Below are positions 8,176-16,501 of a stretch of DNA of 32,404 nt, piece after piece. The translations under genes and the position numbers were made by a program. This DNA comes from a virus: positions 1 to 32,404 of the IMG/VR virus record IMGVR_UViG_3300030328_002136, one strand, 5' to 3'. The notes beneath the pieces were generated by a model. The model made no database searches, was not told where the DNA came from, and worked only from the letters and a program-made list of their open reading frames with translations. Position 1 is the first letter of the stretch. The number at the start of each line of letters is the position of its first letter.

Positions 8176-8177
8176 AA

Positions 8178-8840
8178 TCAATACTCCTTAATCATCGTCA
8201 TTACGCCTCTATAGACCATTTCCGGTTGGGATTTAGCCGACACTATGTATTTGAAAGTTGGTATTCCTTTATCATTTAGCCGTTGCATCCCATATTTGAA
8301 AGGTTCGTATATACTATGGTTTTGCATATCCCCTTCTTCCTTGTATTTTTCTCCCCAAATGTCGAACTTATTAGCCCAAATACCTATCGCCATAGGGTAA
8401 TCATTATTCTTTTTCTTTTTTCCATCGGGCCAAACATCACTACAAATGCAGTCTACTAAATACTTCCACGCTAACTGATGGTCTAAATTAGCAGGGCTAT
8501 CTAAATGTCTATGGTCTATTACAAAAATAATATATTTTACATTTCTAGAACGGATGTCTTTAATCCATTCCTTCCAATATATTGCTTCGCCACCAATATC
8601 CGCAGTTTTCAAAGTATGTGTCTCCCCATCAACCTTTACAACTTTTCTTGTTGCTCTTTCTTTACCAACTGTTCTTTGTTTTATTTCGGGAACTTCACCC
8701 TTAGTTCTTAGTTGATGATGTAAAGTTGTTTTACCAACCATTGTAGCACCATAAATACCGAAGTGAATAGCATGTATTCTCTTGTAAAAAGCCACTGTTG
8801 CTTCAATTACTACTACAGCAAAACCGGCTAGAACAGACAT
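8178..8840 (-). CDS. Membrane-anchored Arf-like small GTPase
   Basis: The chosen start is ATG 8840 (220 residues); a TTG at 8876 has no ribosome site. All five GTPase motifs are present: P-loop G31-x4-G36-K37-T38, switch-I Thr at T57, G3 motif D81-I-G-G84 followed by Glu and a Trp four residues on, G4 N157-K-F-D160 and G5 S201-A-K. The DxGG-then-Trp pattern is that of Arf/Sar proteins rather than Ras or translation factors; the usual catalytic Gln after GG is Glu here, so hydrolysis may be slow. A hydrophobic segment (residues 2-18) could anchor it in a membrane. Two membrane protein genes lie directly upstream. A GTPase of this kind inside a virus structural cluster is unusual. What it moves or gates is unknown. 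Confidence 0.85.
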   Translation of the reverse strand: MSVLAGFAVVVIEATVAFYKRIHAIHFGIYGATMVGKTTLHHQLRTKGEVPEIKQRTVGKERATRKVVKVDGETHTLKTADIGGEAIYWKEWIKDIRSRNVKYIIFVIDHRHLDSPANLDHQLAWKYLVDCICSDVWPDGKKKKNNDYPMAIGIWANKFDIWGEKYKEEGDMQNHSIYEPFKYGMQRLNDKGIPTFKYIVSAKSQPEMVYRGVMTMIKEY

Positions 8841-8847
8841 AATATCA

Positions 8848-9075
8848 CTAATGCCACATAAAATTCCAAATGGCAACTGTCTTATCTATTATCCAACCCA
8901 TCATATTAACATCGAAAACACCTAAGATGTTTCCAATTAGCAAACAAGAAAGTGAAATACAACTACCCCAAAACCACGCTCTCATTTTAAGAAACCAAAT
9001 ATCGGCGGAGTGCGCCCTGCTTTGGTTGTAAGCATAGTCCGAGTCGGAGAAACCCATTATGTCACTAAGAACCAT
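8848..9075 (-). CDS. Small membrane protein, unknown
   Basis: This 75-residue protein starts at ATG 9075 with the strong site GAGGTGG. A hydrophilic N-terminus (about 30 residues, with an Asp/Ser/Tyr cluster) is followed by a transmembrane segment around residues 33-52 (WGSCISLSCLLIGNILGVF) and a second weaker hydrophobic part near the end. It overlaps nothing and its stop lies eight bases before the GTPase start, so the two are likely co-translated. The arrangement suggests a partner for the GTPase in the cell membrane or in a membrane-containing structure. No family recognised. Confidence 0.65.
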   Translation of the reverse strand: MVLSDIMGFSDSDYAYNQSRAHSADIWFLKMRAWFWGSCISLSCLLIGNILGVFDVNMMGWIIDKTVAIWNFMWH

Positions 9076-9084
9076 TTAACCACC

Positions 9085-9495
9085 TCATTGAAGGGCAGTT
9101 AAGAAGTCGGCACTTACGCTATCACCTTCGTAGCCCGATTGAGAAACCATAGGTATTCTTTTCGTTTGGTTTTCACTTTGAAAGGATTTAAGAGATTCTT
9201 GCATCTTCTTTCTTTGTTGTTCATCCTTAGCAATTCTCTCCCAATAAGCACTAATTCTTCTATCCAAAAGCCACATCTCGATTTTATCATTGAGTGCCAT
9301 ATCGAATAGTGCCTTCATAACCATGATAGCACCAACGGTAATTAGTCCAAATAATACACCATGCATTAAAATAGTGTAAGGGAAGTTTAATCCGAACTTA
9401 GCATAAGCAAATACATTAGCACCGCTTACAGTGCCAACAAATAAGATAGTCATAATCAATCTAGTATCGTGGTTTAGAGCAGGTATAATAATCAC
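9085..9495 (-). CDS. Two-helix membrane protein with cytoplasmic coiled tail
   Basis: The frame runs to GTG 9495, whose ribosome site GAGGTGAT contains the start itself; ATG 9453 is an alternative with no strong site, so the first 14 residues are uncertain. Two transmembrane segments lie at about residues 14-33 (IMTILFVGTVSGANVFAYA) and 40-62 (YTILMHGVLFGLITVGAIMV). The remaining 70 residues are charged and helical (RIAKDEQQRKKMQESLK) with a Ser-rich end. The gene is followed by another membrane protein and the GTPase. Holin function was considered because of the size and two helices, but the long coiled tail and head-gene context do not favour it. Confidence 0.65.
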   Translation of the reverse strand: MIIIPALNHDTRLIMTILFVGTVSGANVFAYAKFGLNFPYTILMHGVLFGLITVGAIMVMKALFDMALNDKIEMWLLDRRISAYWERIAKDEQQRKKMQESLKSFQSENQTKRIPMVSQSGYEGDSVSADFLTALQ

Positions 9496-9496
9496 C

Positions 9497-9796
9497 TCAA
9501 TTAAACTCTACAGAAACATTTGCTGTAGAACTACCGACTTCTGTAACTTCTAAGAATAAAGCAGTAGAAGCAAGAACACCATGCATGTCATATTCAATAT
9601 TGTATTGTCCTGTGGTAGTATGGTGTATTCTAGCCAGTTCTGTTCCGCTATTGTCAAGACTATCGAACACCTTGATAGTTACTGCCGCATTACCGACGAT
9701 AACAATAGAAGCATGAATGCTTTTCAATCTACATTGGTTTCTAGAAACAATTGCACTAGCACCTAGAACTCCACTACTTCTGCTTACATCCGCCAT
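9497..9796 (-). CDS. Small beta-sandwich structural protein (decoration- or spike-like)
   Basis: This 99-residue protein starts at ATG 9796 (MADVSRSSG) with AAAGGTGAT five bases upstream; the longer in-frame start at 9817 lacks a site. The sequence alternates strands throughout: RLKSIHASIVIVGNAAVTIK, then LARIHHTTT and STALFLEVTEVG, a pattern common in small phage proteins that form trimeric or pentameric caps. It has Thr/Ser/Val-rich strands and no helices. Located after the decoration and lysine-rich genes, it is probably part of the virion surface or vertex, but no homology-level evidence is available to me. Confidence 0.6.
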   Translation of the reverse strand: MADVSRSSGVLGASAIVSRNQCRLKSIHASIVIVGNAAVTIKVFDSLDNSGTELARIHHTTTGQYNIEYDMHGVLASTALFLEVTEVGSSTANVSVEFN

Positions 9797-9851
9797 ATAA
9801 TCACCTTTTACAAACAAGGGTAATTACAACATCTTAATGAAGGTTGCGTAA

Positions 9852-10283
9852 TTACTCTTCTTCTAAAACCGGCTTAGTCTCTTCTTTTTTAGGAGAAGGT
9901 TTCTTAGCCTTAGTTTGTTTCTTAGGAGTTATTTTCTTAGTTGCCTTTTTAGCACCTGCTCTAAGTTTTTCGGGAACTGTTGGCTTTGGTTTTTCGGGCA
10001 ATAACATAGAAACTAGTCGGTCTTTACTACAGTTTAAAACTCTCATAAGAACCTCTACTTCTCTGTCCGGTAGAGACAATAAATCGTTTCTATCACTTTC
10101 AGTAAATACAGTCTCAATGTTTCTAGAACCAAAATACATAGAGGCAACTAAGGCGGAAACTTCAACAGCCTCCGCCTTAGTCACTCTAATCATTCCTTCT
10201 ACCCCATTACGAATCATTAGATGTGTCGGCTCTAAACGGTTTCCCGTTTCAGCATACGAATCCTTTAATCGAATAGTAGCCAA
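9852..10283 (-). CDS. Capsid-region protein with long lysine-rich C-terminal tail
   Basis: This 143-residue protein starts at TTG 10283 behind GAGGTG. Residues 1-95 form a compact domain with a short helix-rich region (ESDRNDLLSLPDREVEVLMR). From about residue 96 the sequence is a low-complexity basic tail made of KKATKKITPKKQTKAKK-like repeats, ending in a Glu-rich cap. Such tails resemble histone H1-like tails and can bind packaged DNA. A head completion or DNA-binding virion protein is plausible. The position is between the putative decoration protein and the small beta-sandwich gene. Confidence 0.6.
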   Translation of the reverse strand: MATIRLKDSYAETGNRLEPTHLMIRNGVEGMIRVTKAEAVEVSALVASMYFGSRNIETVFTESDRNDLLSLPDREVEVLMRVLNCSKDRLVSMLLPEKPKPTVPEKLRAGAKKATKKITPKKQTKAKKPSPKKEETKPVLEEE

Positions 10284-10292
10284 AGAAACACC

Positions 10293-10913
10293 TCAAAGGT
10301 TTCCAATTGCTTTTAGACGAATACTACCCAAAGTAGTAGTTCCAGTTGCGACATTTGCACCACCAACTAGAGTATCGCCAACAAGGTGACTTGCGGCGTT
10401 TGTTCCGTCTCCATTAGCGGACAAAGCATAAAGATAAACATGCTTACCACTGTCTCTAGGAGAGGTTACATAGTATTTTTCTCTAAGGCTTTCTTGTCCT
10501 ACAACTTCAACATGGGTAAATGTTGAAAGTCCAAAAGAACTAGCAAGGATTTTTTCACCTGCATGGGTAATAACTTCTCCGCCGCCAGTATCAGCACTCA
10601 AGGCTGTGTCGGCTTCTGTTGTTAAAACAGTAGCAGTCAATGTCTTAATTTGCATCAAGTGAGCATCATTAGCACCTGCTGAACCAACAATAGTGCAGTA
10701 ATCACCAACAACAAATCCATCAGTAATAAATGAACCACTTGCTCTAGTCAAAGTCTCGTCTGTTGCCGCATTAATATTTACGGAAGCATTAGCAGGGGAA
10801 CCCACTCGGTATGCTGTAGTAGTCATGTCACCAAGAACAACATATTCATCACCAAGAACCGAAGGTTTTGATTGTCCTTTATGGTCTGCGACCAATGTAA
10901 TAGTATGTGTCAA
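10293..10913 (-). CDS. Putative head decoration protein
   Basis: This 206-residue protein starts at TTG 10913 with GAGGTG eight bases upstream, directly after the major capsid gene. It is rich in Ala, Gly, Thr and Val, contains one cysteine, and shows a strand-rich pattern with repeated short TT/DT segments. A decoration protein (which binds the mature shell) is often encoded next to the capsid gene. The call depends on position and composition; no diagnostic motif is visible. A head fibre or minor capsid protein is an equal alternative. Confidence 0.5.
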   Translation of the reverse strand: MTHTITLVADHKGQSKPSVLGDEYVVLGDMTTTAYRVGSPANASVNINAATDETLTRASGSFITDGFVVGDYCTIVGSAGANDAHLMQIKTLTATVLTTEADTALSADTGGGEVITHAGEKILASSFGLSTFTHVEVVGQESLREKYYVTSPRDSGKHVYLYALSANGDGTNAASHLVGDTLVGGANVATGTTTLGSIRLKAIGNL

Positions 10914-10923
10914 TTAAAACACC

Positions 10924-12270
10924 TCAAGCCACATTGGTAATTTTGCCTTGACCCTTAAAGAAAGAACATCCAACTTCACCGATGGTTCGGTAAAGTGCTT
11001 GGTTTCCGAGACGACCAACACCGAATGGGTTTCCATTTGAAACACCGTCTTCAAAGTATTGAGTCGGCTTAAGAACAGAAAGCCATAGATGGTCTGTATC
11101 AAGGAAAAGCAAATCGCTAATTCCACTGTCCGAAGCATTCAAAGTTGAAGTCATATCCTTACAAGGAATAAGAGGGATGTCGTAGTAAGTTGCCACACGG
11201 AAACCAACTTCAGCACCCTTAATTCCACGAACACCGTTATGTGTCGGGATAATTTCTTTTCTATCCATGAATCTTTCTTGGCTTTGTAGCAAGTCAGCAA
11301 TTGCTTGGATAGTGTCATATCCTGTAAGAATACACTTAGGCGCACCACCGGCAATTCGCAAATTACGAATCATGTTGTTTAGCAAAGTAAGAGTCAATGG
11401 TCGAACCGAAGATGCCGCATAAGAAGAGTTAAAGTCTACTTCAGCATCAAGGAAAGAAGCCGCAGTATATCTCTCATCACCATAGATTTGAGCAAGTGCG
11501 TTTGTAGCATCATTCATTGTATCAGTCATAAGAACACCTGCATCAGCCGCAAGAAGTTCTGCTCGACTAGAAACAACCTTCAAAAGAGAAGTATAGTTTC
11601 TTTCAATGTTTGCTAGAGCCGCAACTTCACCATAAACTTGAACAGGCATAAGTAGCATTTTGTTTTGTGCCTCTGCGTGTGCTTTACCCATGTCTTCACG
11701 AATAATAGCCCGAATATCTCCGAGTCCATCATCAATTTGAGCCATTTCCATAGCAAGTTCGGAAATATCGAACTGATGTGCAATAGTCTTAGGACTCATA
11801 AATAGTTGAGCATAAGTTGGGGCCATAGAACCAAGTCCATCAGCCGCAGTAGATAGTCCTGCGTTTTCGGGAACTCCACCAATTTCATCAGCGTGTGGGT
11901 TTGCGCCACCAATTCCGTTTGCGGAAGAACCGTCACCAGTAATATCAACTGCAAGTTGAGAATCCGAACCACCAAAAGGTCGGCTCTTTAGGATTCTCCA
12001 ACCGGATGAAGTATAAGGTCGCTTTGATAGCATAGCGAGAGCATTTACTTCTCGGTTTAGCATAGACCAAACTTTCTGTCCGTATAGTTGGTTATACATT
12101 CCTGTTGTTGTTCCAATGCCAGTTACACCGCTTGCACCTGCATCAGCAATATCGTGAGCAGTGTGTAGTCCTTGAACTGCACCTGCTTGTTTCAATACAG
12201 AGTTTCCACCAAAGGCAGGTAGTCCGTATGTCGCCGCTTCTAAATCTCTAATCGTGTTAATATATCCCAT
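10924..12270 (-). CDS. Major capsid protein (HK97 fold)
   Basis: This 448-residue protein starts at ATG 12270 with GAGGTGA as ribosome site. It lies right after the prohead protease, the usual order. The C-terminal half shows the expected capsid features: a helical stretch with a Gly-Gly turn (LNNMIRNLRIAGGAPKCILT), then RVATYYDIPLIPCKDM and a final beta-rich A-domain end GRLGNQALYRTIGEVGC. The N-terminal ~110 residues are Gly/Ala/Ser-rich with few charges and may be the arm/E-loop. No separate scaffold gene is evident downstream; the scaffold appears fused to the protease. It forms the icosahedral shell, and would be the obvious partner of the tag described in the summary. Confidence 0.85.
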   Translation of the reverse strand: MGYINTIRDLEAATYGLPAFGGNSVLKQAGAVQGLHTAHDIADAGASGVTGIGTTTGMYNQLYGQKVWSMLNREVNALAMLSKRPYTSSGWRILKSRPFGGSDSQLAVDITGDGSSANGIGGANPHADEIGGVPENAGLSTAADGLGSMAPTYAQLFMSPKTIAHQFDISELAMEMAQIDDGLGDIRAIIREDMGKAHAEAQNKMLLMPVQVYGEVAALANIERNYTSLLKVVSSRAELLAADAGVLMTDTMNDATNALAQIYGDERYTAASFLDAEVDFNSSYAASSVRPLTLTLLNNMIRNLRIAGGAPKCILTGYDTIQAIADLLQSQERFMDRKEIIPTHNGVRGIKGAEVGFRVATYYDIPLIPCKDMTSTLNASDSGISDLLFLDTDHLWLSVLKPTQYFEDGVSNGNPFGVGRLGNQALYRTIGEVGCSFFKGQGKITNVA

Positions 12271-12280
12271 TTAATTCACC

Positions 12281-13456
12281 TCAAATGTTACCGCCGACTG
12301 CTTTATGAATATCACTCCAAGACATTTCAGCAATCTCTTCTGTAGAGAATACCTTTGTTGTTGAAGCGGCTTCTGTAGCCTTGCGGATTGTATTTTTTTC
12401 TTCTGTAAGTGATTTGCGAAGTTCTGCAAATTCACTTGTAAGTGCGTTAATTTCTGCTTGAGCGTCGTATTCCGACTTAGCAACCATTTCTTCTCGATGA
12501 GCAGTTTCGTTTGCGAATCTCTTAGCAAAAGTTCCGGCTAGATTATCATAAGCCAACTTTTCTAGTTGTTCGGCTCGGAATTGAGCGTATGCCTTTTCAA
12601 TGTTTTCAGCACTCAAATTAAGAGTGTTAAACTCGGAGTTGTCAAAGGCCTTTGAAACCATACCTTCTTTCTTTGCTTGAGAACCTGCTTGTTCCATAAG
12701 TTCTCCCGCACCACCGAGGTTTTCATCATCATTGCCATCCACAGTAGTAGACTTAGCCTCGGAATCCATGTATTCCATAGTTTCTTCTTCTTCTGTTTCC
12801 ATTTTCTCGTTAAGAGGGTGTGGCTCTGCCATTTCCAACTCTTCCGGTTCTTCTTCTTTTCGTAGCGTATTGACTTCCTCAAGTAGAGTGTCAAGTTCAG
12901 CCAATGCTTTTTCTAATTTATTCATTTTTTTGTCCTCCTTTAATATGTCAAACCTCGCTTCGGGATTGATTCCTTTTTCACATATGGTTACTTCATGCAG
13001 TTCAAGTTTGCTTATTTCACTATACTCGCCTAATTCCGCATGATGCTTCTTTACTTTTTGTAACGCTTGTCCTCCAATGCTAAAACTTCTCAATGTCCCT
13101 TTGCGAATGCCTCTGTTTATTTCTTTTGCTTTTTCGATGTCATCTCTTAATTTTATTACTACAAAAAAACCGACATCATCTACTTCTGTTTTCCATAATT
13201 TTCCACTTGTATCTCTATATGATTGAATTACTTCTCCGACTTGAACATTTGAGTGGTTTGTCATTACATTCCTAAACTTGTTCTTCTCCATGAATTTTTC
13301 TACTGCTTCATTAAGTGCTTTGAGTGTGATTAGGTCGTTTTGTTTATCCACCATTTCAATAGAAGCATAACCACCAATCATTAAATCATTATTCGCTTTA
13401 ATGATTGTAAAGTCATTCTCCTTATCCGCCAGTATTGTATTTAGCATCCGGCTCAT
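12281..13456 (-). CDS. Prohead protease fused to scaffold, with C-terminal MSW tag
   Basis: This 391-residue protein has two parts. Residues 1-170 are an HK97-type serine protease: H68 in NVMTNHSNVQVGEV, the serine in TLRSFSIGG (S126, with S124 possible), and the closing LHEVTICEKGINPEA with E154 and the expected Asn-Pro. Residues 178-370 are a long acidic helical/coiled region typical of scaffold (delta) domains: LEKALAELDTLLEEVNTLRK and further Glu-rich runs. The last 14 residues start with MSWSDIHK, the same motif as the tag found at the N-termini of fifteen other proteins, and the C-terminal helix of a scaffold commonly contacts the shell. The start was chosen at ATG 13456; ATG 13447 is also possible. 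It precedes the capsid gene. Confidence 0.85.
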   Translation of the reverse strand: MSRMLNTILADKENDFTIIKANNDLMIGGYASIEMVDKQNDLITLKALNEAVEKFMEKNKFRNVMTNHSNVQVGEVIQSYRDTSGKLWKTEVDDVGFFVVIKLRDDIEKAKEINRGIRKGTLRSFSIGGQALQKVKKHHAELGEYSEISKLELHEVTICEKGINPEARFDILKEDKKMNKLEKALAELDTLLEEVNTLRKEEEPEELEMAEPHPLNEKMETEEEETMEYMDSEAKSTTVDGNDDENLGGAGELMEQAGSQAKKEGMVSKAFDNSEFNTLNLSAENIEKAYAQFRAEQLEKLAYDNLAGTFAKRFANETAHREEMVAKSEYDAQAEINALTSEFAELRKSLTEEKNTIRKATEAASTTKVFSTEEIAEMSWSDIHKAVGGNI

Positions 13457-13476
13457 CCCATCTTTTTTTTATTCGA

Positions 13477-16002
13477 CTATTTAACTGATTCCCTATTATC
13501 GGGTAAATCTAAACCTAAATACTTGTCTTTATAGATATTCCATATCCCTTCATCAGTATCTTTATCTACAGGTTTTTGTTCATAACCAGTCCAAGCCAAC
13601 CACATTTTCTGTTCATTAACAGGTATTACTCTAAAGTGTATTTTGGTATCGAACTTATTACCCTTGATAATATATTCATGGTAGCCATGTCTTTGAACAC
13701 CAATCTCTACTTCCCCTTCATCTATCAATTGACCCCTATCAATACTCTTAGATATTTTAGCAGGGTATTTATTGGCCTTACCAAACAAAGAAAAGATGTC
13801 ATCATCATTAGGTAAATCAATAAGCCAAGAAAGAGTCTCTCCTTTATGGCTAATAATAAAATCTAAATTATCATCCTTTCTAGAATATATTTTAAATTCG
13901 GACATCTCTTTAGCAATATCTGTTGGGTCTACATGTAATTTACCCTCGGAGAAACTAATTCCTTCTCTTTGATTCGCCCAATTCTTTAGGTCTTTAGTAG
14001 AAGCATGTCCTAAAATCTTCATCATTTTAGTAGAATCACTATCAAAAAGAGTCTCATATTCACTAGGCATAGCGGCTAATAAGTAGTCGTGGATTTCTTT
14101 AGGGGTTTGAGAGCCTTTGTATTTTAGTCGGTTTTTTATTGCAGTTGTAATTTTACCTTGTAGTGTCTTTAAAGTAGCCTCTGCCTCTTGCTTCCACATA
14201 TCCAAATCAGCCAAAGCATTCTTAGACATTAAATTGTCTTCTTCAAAACCATAAATTGTAAATCCATCCATAGACTTTAGAATAATTGTAGCCTCTCCGT
14301 GTATATTATCAGTTATTGTAATTCCTTTAGTTAATGCTTCTACTTTATACTTTAATGATTTTTTAGTGTCTTTAGATAACATCTCTAGAGTTACTACTTT
14401 ATCGGGAGTTTCTACTTCGGGAACTTCAATAACATTTGCCGAGTATAATGTAAATCTATCATCCGATTGTTTTACCTCATCTACCTTAACTCTAATAATA
14501 TCGCCAATGTTCACATTTGTTTTAGTGTTAAGTGCTTTACCAACATTCATGTAAAGTTTATCATTGAGTTTTACAATATGTTTTCCTTCTTCTAATACCG
14601 GCCCTGCCCCTAAAGTGTATGAGTATAGTTTAGATTTAGTAGACTTCTTATCAAGGACTATCATATCCAAATCAACAAACTTCTTCCACTTAACCCACTT
14701 AGGGTTCTTTTTAGTTCCAATGAAATAAGTAGAAGTTAAGTCTTTGATAACAACCCCTTCGGCTGTCGGCATATCCATAATCTCTTTAGCATACTCTTCA
14801 ATGTCTTTTAGAGAGTCAGCAGTTCTAGTGTCTTTCTTAGAAGGGAAATGTAAAAACTCGGATGACTTTGCCGAGTAATTATTGAATAGTATGTTTATCC
14901 GTTGTTCTAATTCTTCATCAGTCATGTTCTTTTCTTCATGGCGCATAATGTCAAAGACATGTGCTTTCAATTTAGCATCGGGATATTTATTTTTGAAAAC
15001 ATGTGCAATCGTATCTGCTCTATGAAGTGCTTCATCACCGTCGAAAAGAATTAACTCTGCATCCAATATACAATCTCCGTATGATTTTTTCTTCATTTCA
15101 GTAACTTGATTAGGGCATTTATCGGTAATGTCCTTTTCATTGTAAGAATAGATTTTAACTTGGTCGTCTATTTTATGTATCTGTATTCTCATACCATCAT
15201 ACTTTTCTTGAACGATGTAGTCACCGGAAAAACCTTGTAGTTCTTTCATATCATCAATGTCAAATATCCTATACATTGGTTTGTTCGGGACAATAAAGTG
15301 AGAGATTGATTTTTCTTCTGTGGATTTTTTCTCGGATTTTTTCAATTCCACTTGAAGTAGTTTATTCCAATCCTCTTCGGAATACTTGTGAAGGTATGCT
15401 TTTTCAAGTGATTTCAATGCCTGTTTAAATTTAGCCTCTACCTTCTTACTATCCTTATCATCACCATAATGTTCTATGATAAACAAAGGTATGTCCTTTA
15501 CTTGAAGGTCTAATCCATCTAATCCATCAGTAATATCGTCGGCTTGAAACTCAATGCTCTCATAGCAATCCTCGGATAGTGCGTCATCATCGGAACGAAT
15601 GGCATAATGAATAAACTTTACAAATGTGCTTTCATCGGATAAAAGACCCTCTAATACATTACCTTTGAACTTCTTAGCGAATGGGTCATTTACATTTTCC
15701 GAATCAAAACGCATTTGTTTCACTGCTTCATAAATTATTTTTGCAGTTCCACTTGAAGGACTACCTGCATCATCAGCCTCAACATGGCGTTCATCAAGAT
15801 ATTCTTTTATCTCTTTACCCAAAGGAGATATAGAATCGTAAGCATCTTTTACTTCTTCTAGAGCGTTTCTCCAACGACCCCCGTATTCTTTAGGGTCTGT
15901 TCTTGCGGATAAATAGGCTACTCGCACCTTTTCAAAAAGAGAAAGTATTTCATTTGAGATTGGGTTGCTGTCCTTCTCAAACATTAAGCCAGTGGTTGCC
16001 AT
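13477..16002 (-). CDS. ATP-dependent DNA ligase with long N- and C-terminal extensions
   Basis: This 841-residue protein starts at ATG 16002 with GTGAT upstream. The adenylation lysine is K267 in the motif EKYDGMR; motif III is near D314-A-E-L, motif IIIa near F350-D-I-M, motif IV EGVVIK (415-420) and motif V KWVKWKK (435-441), followed by an OB fold to about residue 540. Reaction: ATP-dependent sealing of DNA nicks through a ligase-AMP intermediate. Residues 1-240 would correspond to the DNA-binding domain. About 300 residues after the OB fold are extra; part of that region (about 690-820) has a beta-rich character that loosely recalls a phosphoesterase-like domain of some ligases, but I cannot establish this. 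It lies between two head genes, an odd place for a replication enzyme. It carries no tag. Confidence 0.85.
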   Translation of the reverse strand: MATTGLMFEKDSNPISNEILSLFEKVRVAYLSARTDPKEYGGRWRNALEEVKDAYDSISPLGKEIKEYLDERHVEADDAGSPSSGTAKIIYEAVKQMRFDSENVNDPFAKKFKGNVLEGLLSDESTFVKFIHYAIRSDDDALSEDCYESIEFQADDITDGLDGLDLQVKDIPLFIIEHYGDDKDSKKVEAKFKQALKSLEKAYLHKYSEEDWNKLLQVELKKSEKKSTEEKSISHFIVPNKPMYRIFDIDDMKELQGFSGDYIVQEKYDGMRIQIHKIDDQVKIYSYNEKDITDKCPNQVTEMKKKSYGDCILDAELILFDGDEALHRADTIAHVFKNKYPDAKLKAHVFDIMRHEEKNMTDEELEQRINILFNNYSAKSSEFLHFPSKKDTRTADSLKDIEEYAKEIMDMPTAEGVVIKDLTSTYFIGTKKNPKWVKWKKFVDLDMIVLDKKSTKSKLYSYTLGAGPVLEEGKHIVKLNDKLYMNVGKALNTKTNVNIGDIIRVKVDEVKQSDDRFTLYSANVIEVPEVETPDKVVTLEMLSKDTKKSLKYKVEALTKGITITDNIHGEATIILKSMDGFTIYGFEEDNLMSKNALADLDMWKQEAEATLKTLQGKITTAIKNRLKYKGSQTPKEIHDYLLAAMPSEYETLFDSDSTKMMKILGHASTKDLKNWANQREGISFSEGKLHVDPTDIAKEMSEFKIYSRKDDNLDFIISHKGETLSWLIDLPNDDDIFSLFGKANKYPAKISKSIDRGQLIDEGEVEIGVQRHGYHEYIIKGNKFDTKIHFRVIPVNEQKMWLAWTGYEQKPVDKDTDEGIWNIYKDKYLGLDLPDNRESVK

Positions 16003-16008
16003 ACTAAA

Positions 16009-16500
16009 TCACTTTTTGTAATCCAATCGCTTTCCATATTTAGATTCTTTTTTCTGTTTTTTTTGTAGCATACTAATGTTCTTAGAAAAGCCAACCATTT
16101 TCTTGATTTTACTTGTCAATTTTTCTACAGGAACAGGAACATTTTTTGGTTCACCTCTTACGGGTCTTACTTTGCTCTCCATTTCATCCAACATCATAGA
16201 AACTTCTTTTATTAACAAGTAATAATCCTCAAAATCATCTGCAATTCTATCTTCTGTGGTGTAGTTGCTTTCGGCCTTACCAATAGTTTCTTCTCCGCCC
16301 ATGCCGTAGCCTTCTTTCTTTTGGTTTTTATCTTCGTCATGCTTTTCAGCCTTCGGTCGCTTAACCTTAACATCCTCAACTTCATCATCATAAGGTATTT
16401 CTGTAGAACTACCCACTAGTTTGATTGTTTCTTTTGCTTTGCGAACAAGTCTAATTGCTCTACTAATTCGTGCTTCTTCTTCTGTCATCTTTTCCGGCAT
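16009..16500 (-). CDS. Charged protein, unknown, between scaffold-like gene and ligase
   Basis: This 163-residue protein starts at ATG 16500 (MPEKMTEEEARISRAI) with GGAGGA six bases upstream; a longer reading is rejected. The N-terminal helix is followed by a flexible linker of Lys/Glu/Asp residues, a Gly-rich turn and a helical C-terminus (LTSKIKKMVGFSKNIS...) with a strongly basic end. Most of the middle looks disordered. Location directly beside the tagged 75-residue protein suggests a head assembly part. I do not recognise it. Confidence 0.6.
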   Translation of the reverse strand: MPEKMTEEEARISRAIRLVRKAKETIKLVGSSTEIPYDDEVEDVKVKRPKAEKHDEDKNQKKEGYGMGGEETIGKAESNYTTEDRIADDFEDYYLLIKEVSMMLDEMESKVRPVRGEPKNVPVPVEKLTSKIKKMVGFSKNISMLQKKQKKESKYGKRLDYKK

Positions 16501-16501
16501 A

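Noticed and set aside
9085-9495. Holin role for the two-helix membrane protein
   Set aside because: The size fits, but the long charged tail, the neighbouring GTPase and the head-gene context do not; no endolysin gene is beside it.
12271-13275. Other-frame open readings opposite and within the protease-scaffold gene
   Set aside because: They follow the composition of the Glu/Lys-rich scaffold sequence and have no ribosome sites; they are shadow frames.
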